Assembly: GCF_000227135.1 (NCBI RefSeq) | Contig: NC_018245.1 | Location: forward strand, 312,628 to 376,627 | Direction of reading: 5' to 3' | Source: Leishmania donovani | Lineage: Eukaryota > Euglenozoa > Kinetoplastea > Trypanosomatida > Trypanosomatidae | Length of the DNA: 64,000 nt | In this document: in pieces, positions 26,990 through 37,267 of the stretch | How positions within the stretch are numbered: the first letter of the stretch is position 1 | How the letters are laid out: each line of letters begins with the position of its first letter | The notes under the pieces: model-generated | Seen by the model: only the letters and a program-made list of their open reading frames with translations | What the model was told of the DNA's origin: nothing | Database searches by the model: none | Program-made: the position numbers and the translations under genes

Positions 26990-29818
26990 ATGCAGACCGT
27001 CTTTCAACTCGCTGCCGTGCATGGCATGCTATACACGGGCGGCAACGTTGTCTTTTCGCCCGACGGCACGCAGCTCTACTCCCCCGTGCACAACTACCTG
27101 TCGTCGATCCAGCTCCAGCAGGCAGGCCACCTCTCGTTCATGTGTAGCAACAGCTCCATCAGCTGCTTCGACCTCTCCCCCGATGGCGACCTTGCTTTTG
27201 TGGCCGGGCAGCGCGGTCTCGGCTTCTTCTACTCCATCTCCGCCCGCGTCGTCCTCGACACGCTCTCCTTCCCCCCGAACTGCGCCACCCCGTGCGTGCG
27301 ATTCAGCCCGTGTGGCAAGTACGTCGCAGTGGCGTTGGAGTCCACGCTGCAGGTGTACACGGCGCCGGCCAAGCGTGTCGTGAGTTTCCACGGTTGTCAC
27401 CGCATCGAGCAGCTTCACGCCGTCCTTGCACGGCCCATTACGAACCTCGACTGGACGGCAGATAGCGAGCACATCCTGGTGTGTGGCCAGGATGCACGAA
27501 TGAAGATCGTGCCGCGGCAAGGCAAGCTGCAGCAGAAAGGTATGGCACTCCAGCAGAACTCGCTCGTCGGCCACCGCAGCGCCGTTCTTGGGGCCTGGTT
27601 CACGAAGGAGGGCAGCAGCGAGGTGGTGAGTGTGGCGGCCGACAACGTGGTGGTGATGTGGCACCGCGCGGCCGTTACACGTAGGGAGATGCTGCAGGCG
27701 ATCGCAACTGCCAAGCTGGAGGCCCGATTGGGCGAGCAGGAGGACAGCGACAACGCCGAGGGCGGTGGCGTCGAGGATGACGACTCCCCGTCTCCGAAGA
27801 GCTTCCTCGAGCGCAAGCGGCTGGAGCAGCTGCGCCTCGACGGCGTGCGTGTTTCGGCCGCCGATGACACGTACCTGCCCCCGATTCTGCGCTATGCCTT
27901 CGAGATCAAGGACAAGTTCATGCTATCGCACAAGGGCAGCGTCAGCGTCACGGCGTTCCACAAGCCGCGTGGGCTTCTGGCGATCGGGTACAGTAGCGGC
28001 ACCTTCGCCATTCACGCGTTGCCGGAGACGAAGGGCGGAGAGTTAGCCCTAGTACATCTCCTCTCGATATCTGCTCAGGCGTTGACGGCGGCGGCCTTCG
28101 CGCCACGTGGAGACTGGGTCGCATTCGGCAGTGCCCACCTCAAGCAGCTGCTCGTGTGGGACTGGAAAGCCGAGGCCTACGTGCTCAAGGAGCAGGCACA
28201 CTACTACGACATCGCCTGCGCTGCCATCACGGCGGATAGCACCAATATCATCTCCGGCGGCGAGGAGGGCAAAGTGAAGGTGTGGAAGGTAGCATCCGGG
28301 CAGTGCTTCGCAACCTTCACCGAGCACACAGGGCCCATCAGCGGCATCAGCACGAGTGCGAGCACGAACGCCTTCTTCACCAGCAGCCTGGACGGCACGG
28401 CGCGCGGCTACGACCTCATGCGCTACCGCCAGTTTCGCGTCTTCAGCCCTCCAGAGCAGACGCAGCTTTCGTGCATCGCCGTCGACCCGTCCGGTGAAGT
28501 ACTGGCCGTCGGCAGCAGCCAAGTCAACAAGATCTTTCTGTTCGCTGTGCAAACGGGGCGCATTATTGACGTCTTGCAAGGGCACGAGGCGCCCATCGCG
28601 TGCGTGGCGTTCCACCCGTCCGGCACGACCCTCACCTCCGGCAGCATGGACCACAACCTCATCTTTTGGGACCTCTTCAACCAGAACGACAGCGGCGAGC
28701 GGCTCAAGGGTGACGGCGAGGTGCTGGGCATCGGCACCGAGGTGCTGTGCGTCACGTACAGCAGCAGCGGGCGACGGCTCGCCGTGCTGACGGCGAAGCA
28801 GGAGATTTCCGTGTACGAGACGACCATCGCCAACGACCCGCAGCTGATCAAGACGTTTCTCACGACCTTTGACGCGGCTGGCGGCTGGCGCAAGGAGGTG
28901 GGGCCGAACAGTGCCAACTACAACACTCACTTCACACGCATCAGCTTCTCCCCTGAGGGCGAGAAGCTGATCGCGGGCGGCGACTCCAAGTGGCTGGTGC
29001 TCTACCACGCGACACAGGGCTACGTGCTCAAGAAGTGGCCCATCACGCACAACCTCGACGTGCAGGGTGCGGAGGAGCAGTATCAATGGCGCAACGCCAG
29101 CGAGGCAGGCTTTCTCGGAGACATCGACGTGGATGAGGACGACATGCACCTGTCGCGGCGCAAGCTGCTGGAGATGCCGGGTAGCCGCCACCGCCACTTC
29201 GCGACCGGCAAGCGCAAGACGGAGCTGACGGCGCGCGCGATGGACGTGGCGTTCGCGGCTACGGGCTCCGAGTTCATTGCCGCGACAACGGACGGCCTGC
29301 TGCTCTTCTCGACGCGTGTGGCGCGTCCGCGCTTTCAGCCGCTGCAGCTGAGCTTGCGCGTAACAACCGAAGAGGTGCGCCAGCAACTCTCGAACGGCCA
29401 GCCGGTGTTGGCGCTTATCGGCGCCTTGAACCTTGGAGATGCGACGCTTGGCGTGGAGTGCCTACGCCGGATGCCGCGCAACTCGATCCCGGTAGCTGTC
29501 GCGGCCGTCCCCTCGTCCCTCTTTCCACAGCTCATGCAGTGGGTGAGCGAGGAGGTGGAGCACTGCCGTGGTCTCGAGCATGCCCTGCTATGGGCGCAGT
29601 CCCTCCTGCTCCACTCCAACGAGGCGTTCGGCGGGATAGGGGCGCAGCAGACCGCGCGGGTGTTGCCAGCGCTCAAGACGCTTCAGCGCAGCCTCTTTCA
29701 TCACCGCCTGCTTACGGAGCTCTCCCGCGAAAACTACTTCTCCGTCAAGTACCTCGCCGACGCGGCGCGCATGAACTCGTCCAAGCTGGAGCCGGTTGCA
29801 GAGGATGCAACGGAGTAG
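26990..29818 (+). CDS. PWP2: PWP2, U3 snoRNP / SSU processome WD40 protein
   Basis: A 942-residue protein (yeast Pwp2 is 923). The start is typical: FQLAAVHGMLYTGGNVVFSP corresponds to yeast FSNLLGTVYRQGNITFS. Two WD40 propellers follow, interrupted by a charged helical insertion at about residues 240-285; several blades end in VWD/FWD-like sites (LLVWDWKAEA, KVWKVASG, LIFWDLFN). The C-terminal helical domain, with VTTEEVRQQLSNGQPVLALIGALNLGD and ALLWAQSLLLHSNE, is the Pwp2/Utp C-terminal module that tethers the UTP-B subcomplex. It acts in the nucleolus in early 18S rRNA processing. A 445-residue open frame on the opposite strand (28049-29386) is only a shadow of this gene. Confidence 0.93.
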   Translation: MQTVFQLAAVHGMLYTGGNVVFSPDGTQLYSPVHNYLSSIQLQQAGHLSFMCSNSSISCFDLSPDGDLAFVAGQRGLGFFYSISARVVLDTLSFPPNCATPCVRFSPCGKYVAVALESTLQVYTAPAKRVVSFHGCHRIEQLHAVLARPITNLDWTADSEHILVCGQDARMKIVPRQGKLQQKGMALQQNSLVGHRSAVLGAWFTKEGSSEVVSVAADNVVVMWHRAAVTRREMLQAIATAKLEARLGEQEDSDNAEGGGVEDDDSPSPKSFLERKRLEQLRLDGVRVSAADDTYLPPILRYAFEIKDKFMLSHKGSVSVTAFHKPRGLLAIGYSSGTFAIHALPETKGGELALVHLLSISAQALTAAAFAPRGDWVAFGSAHLKQLLVWDWKAEAYVLKEQAHYYDIACAAITADSTNIISGGEEGKVKVWKVASGQCFATFTEHTGPISGISTSASTNAFFTSSLDGTARGYDLMRYRQFRVFSPPEQTQLSCIAVDPSGEVLAVGSSQVNKIFLFAVQTGRIIDVLQGHEAPIACVAFHPSGTTLTSGSMDHNLIFWDLFNQNDSGERLKGDGEVLGIGTEVLCVTYSSSGRRLAVLTAKQEISVYETTIANDPQLIKTFLTTFDAAGGWRKEVGPNSANYNTHFTRISFSPEGEKLIAGGDSKWLVLYHATQGYVLKKWPITHNLDVQGAEEQYQWRNASEAGFLGDIDVDEDDMHLSRRKLLEMPGSRHRHFATGKRKTELTARAMDVAFAATGSEFIAATTDGLLLFSTRVARPRFQPLQLSLRVTTEEVRQQLSNGQPVLALIGALNLGDATLGVECLRRMPRNSIPVAVAAVPSSLFPQLMQWVSEEVEHCRGLEHALLWAQSLLLHSNEAFGGIGAQQTARVLPALKTLQRSLFHHRLLTELSRENYFSVKYLADAARMNSSKLEPVAEDATE

Positions 29819-31077
29819 CGTGCCTGAGAGGCGAAGTACGCAGCTGCCCCGCACGGCGCGGGAGAAAGAGAAGGGGAAAGGGGGCCGCAAGCCGTATGCG
29901 GAGGTCCATCCCTCCCACTCTCCGCGTGCGTGTGTCGCTGGGCGCGCACGCTGGACATAATACGCTAACAAGTAGTCGCATAATCTGTTGGAGCTCGTCC
30001 TTCACCAGCCGCATCTCGTAACCAAGGAAAAAGCACATAAGGACATACAGGACAGACACGCAGGGCGCGCGAGGTCTTGTTGAAACCGCAGCCGACTCTG
30101 GCGTCGTCAGCGGTGTAAGTCGGACGGAAGGGGTGTGGTGATGGATGGGCGAGGGGCTTTCATTGAGAGGAAAATGGGTGCTTGGAGCGTGCCAAGCGGG
30201 AGGGTGCGCCAGGCGGTTGCTCGCGTAAGGCTCTCGTGGCGGGGGCGAAAGGATCATGCGAAGGCTGGCGAAGTGGGTGAGGCGCCTTTGTGCACGTGTG
30301 TACCTCTGCAACGCACACCGCGCAGCCAAGCACGCCTTCTCGTCACCGTGTTATGTGCTCCCCTCTCCGCCGCTCGTCATTGCCTCCATCACCCCTGCCT
30401 TACCTGCCCCCCCCTTCCGCTGCCTCTCTCGCCCTCACCCACTCATCGGCTCACGTCCACCACGGCTAGTACGCATCGGCACTCCTCCACTTCACTAGGA
30501 GTGATGTGTGTGTGTGGCAGGGAAGGGGGGTGTCTGTGCCTGGGCCTGTGCAGCAGCAGCGTCTACTCCTCTCACGCCATCTCCTCATCCGTCTCTCTTT
30601 CTCTTCCCCATATTATTCTGCTCCCTTCACGATAGCTTAGCGGCGCGCTCGACACACGCAGTGGGGGGGGGCGCACACGAGCACGCAAACGGTGCGCAGC
30701 CTGCTTTCCTGTGTGTGTGTGTGTGTGCGTGTGTATTTATGGCATTCATAAGTGTGTGACGTACGTGAGCGGTAACGAATCGCTGGTCTACACCTCTTGC
30801 CCACCCAGCCGCCCCCTCCTCATCTCCCCACCCCCTACACACACACATTCGTGCCCAAAGAGTGAAGGTCGCACGCACACCCTCGAGGAGGGGTGCAGCT
30901 ACTGACTTGCGTGCCCGACAGTGGCGCCTGTGTGTGCCGTGCGAACTCCTATCAGAGTTCCTCATAGCTTGTACTTGCTTGTCCTGTAGGCTCGTTTTTT
31001 TTTCTTCGTATTATCCTGTGGCGATTTGGAGAGTGTGCGGGGTACTTCTCGGAGGCCACCTCCGGCCACGCAGTTCC
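29819..31077. other. intergenic region, 1.26 kb
   Basis: No supported gene. Holds C/T-rich blocks near 30355-30450, a G9 run (30663-30671), a GT repeat (30711-30727) and a T9 run (30995-31003) near the next gene. Confidence 0.6.
30995..31031 (+). promoter_or_regulatory. predicted trans-splice acceptor, 14-3-3-like giant
   Basis: T9 run 30995-31003 with the first downstream AG at 31030-31031; 46-base leader without ATG before 31078. Confidence 0.5.
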
Positions 31078-34000
31078 ATGTCGCACCCCGCCTTTTCGTC
31101 TGGGCAGCCCCCGGGCATGACCGGCAGTGCGGGAGGCACCGGCTCCGCCTTGCTCCCCAACATCACAGCTGAACTTCGCGGCGAGTTCTACCCGCTCCTC
31201 TCCACCCTCGCAAGCTGTGAGAGCGACATCTCGGCCACGTACGTGATGGAGCTCTTCTTCACGCTCGTCCGTCTCGACGCAGTGCTCAAGGCAGAGGAGA
31301 GGCAGCTTTTCGTGAGCACCGCGCAGCAGCTTATCACGCGGCTGCTGCAGCAGTTGCAGAGGGTGCATCGCATGCGGCAACTCATCGACGAGAACGAGCG
31401 CTTCGTCGGCGAGCTTGTCGAGCGGTGTGCTGCGCTGGGACGTCTGTGCAGCGCCCGAGACGGCGATGGTGACTGTCACACGAACGATGGCGAAGACGCA
31501 GACGACTTGGACGTGAGTGGGCAGGCCTTGCCAGCACCTCAGGTAGAGGACGACGTCGTCGACGGGCACGGCGATGGCGAAGAGACGGTGTGTTCCGTGG
31601 CTACGACGAGGGCGGCTGGAACCGCAGCGACCCGTCTCCGCACCTCGCCACCGGCCGCGCATGCCGGAAGCACCATCGTCGGCCCGGAACTGCGACGTTT
31701 TTCGTTTGACGACAGCCTCGACGAAATCGAGAACCGGGCCTGGACGGTGCAGCAGTCACAGCAGCAGCAGCTCAGAGATCGCTCCGGCGGCAGCGTGCGA
31801 TCAGCGTCGGCAGAAACAACGGAGGGGGGCGGGACGACGACGTCCCCCTCTACCTCCTTCTCGCTTCGTCAGTGGCTCCTGCAGCGTCCTCCACCGCTGC
31901 AGTGGCAGAACAGTGGTCCTCGCACAGCCAGTCGTCGACAGCACATTGGTCACACCCACAGCGGTGCGGCTACACCGCGCATGCATGGCATCATCACCAG
32001 CCCCGGGCAGGCAACCGGCAAAACCTTTGACGAGGATAGAGCGCGAGCCGAAACAACTTCGGGTAGCTTCGCAGAAGCAGCTGCACCGATCGATGTCACA
32101 CCTGCGGTGTACATGGGCGTGCAGCTAGCGCTCCAGGAGCACTTCCGCAACAACGTCCGGCACACTCTCACCGGCAGCACGCTCGCGGTGCCAAGGAACC
32201 TGAACGAGCTGGTTCAGCAGCAGCAGCCGCGCGGCATCACAACGAGGCCAAGCAGTCACAGCAGTGAGCGGGTCTCGACAGACGGTGGCGTTGCAGAGGC
32301 AGACATGGACTTAGCTCCGCAGCAACAGTCGCTGGCCCTGAACCCCTCTCTCGTCTCCTCCCCAGGGGTGGCGCAGCACCCCTTCTTGTCTTCTTATGCC
32401 ATCAACCCTCCTAACGCCAACACAAGCATCTTCTCCCTGGCAGGAGCGCCCTCCGCGGCGTCGACGAGCAACGCTCTGGGCACCGATGCGGGTGGCTCGC
32501 ACGGCCTGAAGATGGGAAGCGGCTTCTCTGCATTGCACTCCCCGACGACGCAGGATCCGGTGGACACGGCGAGGGTGTGGGACCGCACGTTCTGGAGATT
32601 TCTGGGCGGGCTCACCGCCACTGGCGACCTCGCAGTGCTGCTTACACTGTTGAACACGGAAAATCCAGCGCAGACTCAGAGTACCGCAGCACTAACCGCT
32701 GCCACCAGCGGTGTCTCCGCCGGGTACAAGGGCTCGTTCGGGACTGGCAGGGGTGGCGCTAGCACAAAGAGCGGCATGACAAGCAACGCGGCTGCGGCGG
32801 CGGCGACCGATGCGGCAGGGGTGCCTGGTAAGAGCCTGGCGGCCAGCCCGCACACACCCAAATGCGAGGTGCAACTGCTTATGGAGGCACTCAAGCGCAG
32901 CGGCACCTACTCGCATCTGTTGCCCGCAGCGAGCACTTTTCAGGTGCTGAGCAACAGTATCGCCTCAGGCGCAGGCACTGCCGGCGGCGCCAGATTCGCA
33001 GACGAGACAGCGAGCGGCCGCGTCGCCACTAAGGGTGAACGGGAGATGCTGGACGACGAGGTCGAGCATCAGCAGCACGCCCACGGAACACCGCTGAGCC
33101 CTGAAGCACAGAACCCTGCCCCCGTCGGTAGTGTGTGGTCCACCGGCTCGCGTATGCACAACAACGGCTGCACAGTGCTTCTCAGCTTGGATGACTTGGC
33201 GAGGGAGGAAGAGGTGCGGCTGCATCGCGACTTCTGGACGCACATCCCGGCCATCCTCGCGACGCTCACGGAGGGCGTCATGTACGGCGGCAGCCACGGA
33301 GCTGCACACTCGCACAAGGGCAGCGGAAGCGCGCCCTCTGAGGCAGGCACCGGTCGTGGTGAGGTGGCTAGCCTGCGTGACCATCACGGCAGTAGTGACT
33401 GCTGGAACTCCGCCCCTCGTCACGGCGCCACCGACGAGAGCGGGAGGGCTGATGAGGCGCTGCAGGACCTGGCGGCGAGTGTTGGCGTTGTAGCCTCGGC
33501 AGCTGGGGACGGAGAGGACGAGAACGTACTCGCTGCGCTTCATCTACCGAGCGTGGAAGCGCTGCAGCTGCTGCCCACCTTCTGCCCTTTCCTGCACAAC
33601 TACACTGGCGCAGTGGCGTGGCTGATCCGCTCGGCACCCGAGTATGCGCGCTCCACACAGGCCCAGCACGCTCGTGCGCTCGCCGTCGTGTCAGCCGCGG
33701 CAGCTCAACAGCAGCAGCAGCGACAGGCTGCCCTCTCACCCAACGCCAACGACGCGACCGGCATTGGCGGCGAGTGCCCAGGGGAGTGCGAGCACAGCGC
33801 CACCGCCTCTACCAGCTCGGCAAGCGCGCCGCTGAGCAACGCGCGTGCTGGGCTAACGCGCACGGCGGCGCAGCGCTTCTCTGTGGCGCACATGCAGGAG
33901 TTGAAGGACAGCCACACATCACTCAGTGGGAGTGACCGTCGACCAGGAGGTGCTGCTGCGGCGGCGGCGGCGACAGGGCGCACTTCGAATGCCAACAGCC

Positions 34001-37000
34001 CAGCACCCGCGGAGGTTGTGGAGCACGGCCTGTTGGCAGCTGGGAGTCGCACAGAGGTTCGAGCGGTGGACGTCGTCGTTCACGCCCTTGTCAACGCTAT
34101 CCATGTCCAGTGCGTCATGGCCGTCGCGATGCAGCAACAGGCACGCGCCAAAGCCACGGGCTACGCGATGGCGGCGTCGGCGACGGCCGACGGAAAGACC
34201 GCTCTCTTCGAGGGTGGTCGCACGCCGACTGTCGGGAGCCCTCCGCATGGAAACGGGCCGTGCGCGCGGGGCTCCGCCGGCGGCAGCTCTGCTGCCGAGG
34301 GTGGCCTGGGCACGACAAGCGGCAACAACAACGCCAGCATGGTCACTGGCGAGGACCGTGTCCTCGATAAAAGCGCTGCCAGCGTCAGCCTGATCTACGC
34401 CGGCGTTGGCGAGCCTAGCGGGTGGAAGAACGGCACCCTTAGCGGTGGCCTACGCGACAGCGGCAGCGGCGGTGGCTACTCACTGAATGCGAGCTTCGGT
34501 CTGTCGCCGAGCACGTTGTTTCACTCGAACCTACATCCACCGCATCCCATGGCCATGCGCGCCGGCGCCGGCGGCGGCGGCGGCGGCGTTGGTGCGGCGA
34601 TAGGGAGCATGAGCAACGGCTCTTACCATGACCCGCGAAACCATCACCTACCACAGGCGCATGCGCATCACCAGCACCCGCAGCAGCCTTCACAGCTGCT
34701 GCGCAACTTCTCGTTCGACACGACGTGCTCGCCAACGGATGCGGCGCTCTCGCTCTTGCGGATGGCGCGTGAGGGTAAGAGCAACGGCAACGGCAGCGGG
34801 GAAGGGGAGGGAAGGCCGGACAGCGCCGGCAGCGATGGATCTGCGGCGGCGAACCTTGGCCTCCAGCCGTCACTCGATCTCCCAACACCGTGCATCAATC
34901 TGCACTCCATTGAACTCACTACGCAGGATATTGTCGCCTGCGCCAACGACTTCTCGTGGGTGTCGCTTCCGTGCATCATGAAGGCGGAGCTGCAGCACCT
35001 GCAAGAGCAGCTGCGCGGCACCAGACGCGCGGCGCAACGCATGGAGGGGCAGGTGCGAGGTGAGCTAGCCTTACTCATCTTCCGCCTCCTGTCCATTGTC
35101 CTGGACTGGCTCATGCCTGCCGTGTACGTGGCAGACCCACGTGTGTGGTTATTCTACCGCAAGTGGTGCTGCGACCTGTACCGCGTCTTGTGCACGGATG
35201 CCGCCCTCCTTGAGGAGTTCCACAGGCTCTTGAATCAGAGCGACCTCGCGGTGAGCAGCACGGCGGCGGACGTGAGTGGTCTGCCGAGTCGACAGCGTGG
35301 GTCGGCGAGGGACATGCACAGGGTGGGTCGGGCCAAGGCGCGCTCGGTGACCAGAACGCCTACCCTCAGCCCTCCACGGGACCCACCGTCGTCGCCAGGT
35401 AGCGGGATGACGCAGCCGCAGCCACAGGCTCGGTTACACTTGCCCGGTACGTCGGCAGCAGTGAGCGCTGCCGCCGCAGACAACGGTGATTACCACGATG
35501 CCAGTGCGGGCTTCGTTGCGCTTGAAGGAGCGGCGGCGTCCACGGGTGGAGCTGCGCGACACCGTAGCGTCTCGTGTGCTTCACCTCTGATGGACAATGC
35601 CTCGGCGGCCACCGGTGCATCAATCGAGGACGCCTTCAGCTTCATCCTTCCAGGGTCCAGCCTCGCTGTTTCGGTGTCGCGCGAGACGCCGCCCGTGCGA
35701 CCTGGGGTGCTGAACCTGCTTGCCCAGGAAGAGGTGGATCGAAGAGGAGAAGCCATAGCCGACATGGCGTCGTTGCGCGCTGCGCAGGCGCTGCTGAATG
35801 ACGAGGGGACTGTGGTGCCGCTGCCGTGCCCGTTCCTGATCACGCGTCTTGTGGCGGCGACCTTGCGTGGCATCGATGCCGACATCGCCGAGTCTCTTCT
35901 TTGGGTCGCTGGGCAGGCGCCTGCCTCAGACTCCGCTGACGGGGCGGGTGTCGGCAGCGGCGTCGAGGATGCCGCCGGTGGCATCTTGGTGGATGCGCTA
36001 AGGAGCAGAAGCGTCAAGAGCGGCACGCCGCAAAGCCAGCGCGCGGCGGCCGTAGGCCCTCGGGGGTTGCGGGAAGACGGAGAGCGCCGCGGCACCAGTG
36101 GCGGCGGGCACGCACATGATGCGGAGGAGGATGAGGGAGAGATTGCTGTGCCGGGGCGGCACCTTAGCCACGCGGCTCACCGTACTGCCTCCGGGCATCG
36201 GTTGCCCTCCCACCACCACAGCCGCTGCGTTCGCCACCACCGGAGCATCTCCGCTGATGCCCGCGTGGGCGGCGGCGCGTCTTCAGCGGCTGCCAGCTAC
36301 TACACCGTCGATAGCGAGGAGGACGACGCCGGATACGGCGATAACTGGTATGGCGTCCTCGCACGTCGTGAGAGGAGCCAGCTGGCGCCTTCTCCTCTGT
36401 TGGGCCCCGCCACGGCCAACGGTTCGGGAAGAGGAGCCGCCGCCGGCGCCGCCAGTGCCTCCTCTGTTCTTCCGCACGCCATCACTCGCAACCCCTTCAG
36501 CGACCTCGCCTCCACCGGTGGCCCACAGCGCCTGTCCCTCCCACCCCAGCCATCCGAAGGCCCCACACTGGTGCACCATCACCGCTTCCGCTACCCGTCC
36601 GTTCACGGCTACGCGGATGTGGCGGAGCTGTATCTCAGCACGCTTGATGACGCAGAGCTCGTCCTCTCACCACACGATCCTGTGTATGCCTCGCTGGTGC
36701 TGAGCACCGCGGACCTGCACCTGCACGATCTACGTGACACCGCCACGGCCGCCTCGTTGGTGAACGCGTACTTGGTAGATGTTGGCGAGGAGCACATACA
36801 GGGGCCGGTGTGGAGGGAGTTACCCGCCGTCGTGATCAGCGACGAGGGCGGCGGCGTTGCGGCCTCGCCGCTCAACGTCGCAGGAGATGGAGCCGGGAGC
36901 TCTTCGTCTGCACGACCAGCGCCAGGTAGGGGCTTTTCTGTGACGCGTGCGCAGCAAGGCAACACGCAGGGCCCAACCTCGACAACCGCAGCCCCGAGCG

Positions 37001-37218
37001 CCGCCGAGGTGGCTGCTGTGGCGGCAACGGCGCCGACTGAGAGGAGGCCGCCGCGGCCGCCACAGCAGCAGCGGCCGTACGTGCCGATGGTCATCCCGTC
37101 CTGGAACAACGAGCAAGAGAAGGAAGAGTTCCTCGCGACACTGCAGCTGCTGCGGCAGATGCAGGTCTTTCTCGCTGTGGAGCAGACGAAGCTGCAACAC
37201 GATGTGCTGGAGAGTTGA
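31078..37218 (+). CDS. giant protein with a dispersed 14-3-3-like fold
   Basis: A 2046-residue protein dominated by Ala/Ser/Gly/His-rich linkers. Structured blocks: a helical N-terminus (about 26-130, with LKAEERQLF), short helical blocks at about 500-530, 710-735 and 815-860, then three blocks that match 14-3-3 in order. Block 1 (1275-1387): ELTTQDIVACANDF like the LTxEERNLLSVAYKN helix, GELALLIFRLLSIVLDWLMP like the TELxxICxxVLxLLxxxLIP helix, and RVWLFYRKWCCDLYRVL like KVFYLKMKGDYYRYL. Block 2 (1845-1901) resembles the HPIRLGLALNFSVF...EILNSPEKAC region. Block 3 (2011-2041), FLATLQLLRQMQVFL, resembles LIMQLLRDNLTLW. Arg1369 keeps the 14-3-3 Arg127 position, but the other phosphate-binding residues appear lost. 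An Est1/SMG7-type 14-3-3-like domain is an alternative. Two LR-x-FSFD motifs lie at 205-211 and 1208-1214. Function unknown. Confidence 0.75.
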   Translation: MSHPAFSSGQPPGMTGSAGGTGSALLPNITAELRGEFYPLLSTLASCESDISATYVMELFFTLVRLDAVLKAEERQLFVSTAQQLITRLLQQLQRVHRMRQLIDENERFVGELVERCAALGRLCSARDGDGDCHTNDGEDADDLDVSGQALPAPQVEDDVVDGHGDGEETVCSVATTRAAGTAATRLRTSPPAAHAGSTIVGPELRRFSFDDSLDEIENRAWTVQQSQQQQLRDRSGGSVRSASAETTEGGGTTTSPSTSFSLRQWLLQRPPPLQWQNSGPRTASRRQHIGHTHSGAATPRMHGIITSPGQATGKTFDEDRARAETTSGSFAEAAAPIDVTPAVYMGVQLALQEHFRNNVRHTLTGSTLAVPRNLNELVQQQQPRGITTRPSSHSSERVSTDGGVAEADMDLAPQQQSLALNPSLVSSPGVAQHPFLSSYAINPPNANTSIFSLAGAPSAASTSNALGTDAGGSHGLKMGSGFSALHSPTTQDPVDTARVWDRTFWRFLGGLTATGDLAVLLTLLNTENPAQTQSTAALTAATSGVSAGYKGSFGTGRGGASTKSGMTSNAAAAAATDAAGVPGKSLAASPHTPKCEVQLLMEALKRSGTYSHLLPAASTFQVLSNSIASGAGTAGGARFADETASGRVATKGEREMLDDEVEHQQHAHGTPLSPEAQNPAPVGSVWSTGSRMHNNGCTVLLSLDDLAREEEVRLHRDFWTHIPAILATLTEGVMYGGSHGAAHSHKGSGSAPSEAGTGRGEVASLRDHHGSSDCWNSAPRHGATDESGRADEALQDLAASVGVVASAAGDGEDENVLAALHLPSVEALQLLPTFCPFLHNYTGAVAWLIRSAPEYARSTQAQHARALAVVSAAAAQQQQQRQAALSPNANDATGIGGECPGECEHSATASTSSASAPLSNARAGLTRTAAQRFSVAHMQELKDSHTSLSGSDRRPGGAAAAAAATGRTSNANSPAPAEVVEHGLLAAGSRTEVRAVDVVVHALVNAIHVQCVMAVAMQQQARAKATGYAMAASATADGKTALFEGGRTPTVGSPPHGNGPCARGSAGGSSAAEGGLGTTSGNNNASMVTGEDRVLDKSAASVSLIYAGVGEPSGWKNGTLSGGLRDSGSGGGYSLNASFGLSPSTLFHSNLHPPHPMAMRAGAGGGGGGVGAAIGSMSNGSYHDPRNHHLPQAHAHHQHPQQPSQLLRNFSFDTTCSPTDAALSLLRMAREGKSNGNGSGEGEGRPDSAGSDGSAAANLGLQPSLDLPTPCINLHSIELTTQDIVACANDFSWVSLPCIMKAELQHLQEQLRGTRRAAQRMEGQVRGELALLIFRLLSIVLDWLMPAVYVADPRVWLFYRKWCCDLYRVLCTDAALLEEFHRLLNQSDLAVSSTAADVSGLPSRQRGSARDMHRVGRAKARSVTRTPTLSPPRDPPSSPGSGMTQPQPQARLHLPGTSAAVSAAAADNGDYHDASAGFVALEGAAASTGGAARHRSVSCASPLMDNASAATGASIEDAFSFILPGSSLAVSVSRETPPVRPGVLNLLAQEEVDRRGEAIADMASLRAAQALLNDEGTVVPLPCPFLITRLVAATLRGIDADIAESLLWVAGQAPASDSADGAGVGSGVEDAAGGILVDALRSRSVKSGTPQSQRAAAVGPRGLREDGERRGTSGGGHAHDAEEDEGEIAVPGRHLSHAAHRTASGHRLPSHHHSRCVRHHRSISADARVGGGASSAAASYYTVDSEEDDAGYGDNWYGVLARRERSQLAPSPLLGPATANGSGRGAAAGAASASSVLPHAITRNPFSDLASTGGPQRLSLPPQPSEGPTLVHHHRFRYPSVHGYADVAELYLSTLDDAELVLSPHDPVYASLVLSTADLHLHDLRDTATAASLVNAYLVDVGEEHIQGPVWRELPAVVISDEGGGVAASPLNVAGDGAGSSSSARPAPGRGFSVTRAQQGNTQGPTSTTAAPSAAEVAAVAATAPTERRPPRPPQQQRPYVPMVIPSWNNEQEKEEFLATLQLLRQMQVFLAVEQTKLQHDVLES

Positions 37219-37255
37219 CGGGGCTATGGGAGTGTGTGGTGTGAGAGGGCAGTGC

Positions 37256-37267
37256 GGGGGGGGGGGG
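37256..37267. repeat. G12 homopolymer
   Basis: Twelve consecutive G shortly after the stop of the preceding gene; also a place where assembly length errors are likely. Confidence 0.9.

Noticed and set aside
28049..29386. 445-codon open frame on the minus strand
   Set aside because: Lies wholly inside PWP2, which has clear homology along its length; GC-rich codon bias opens antisense frames.
31078..31470. N-terminal helical block of the 14-3-3-like giant as helices A-C of the fold
   Set aside because: LKAEERQLF resembles NEERNLL, but block 1 (1275-1387) already supplies a better helix C, so this similarity may be chance.
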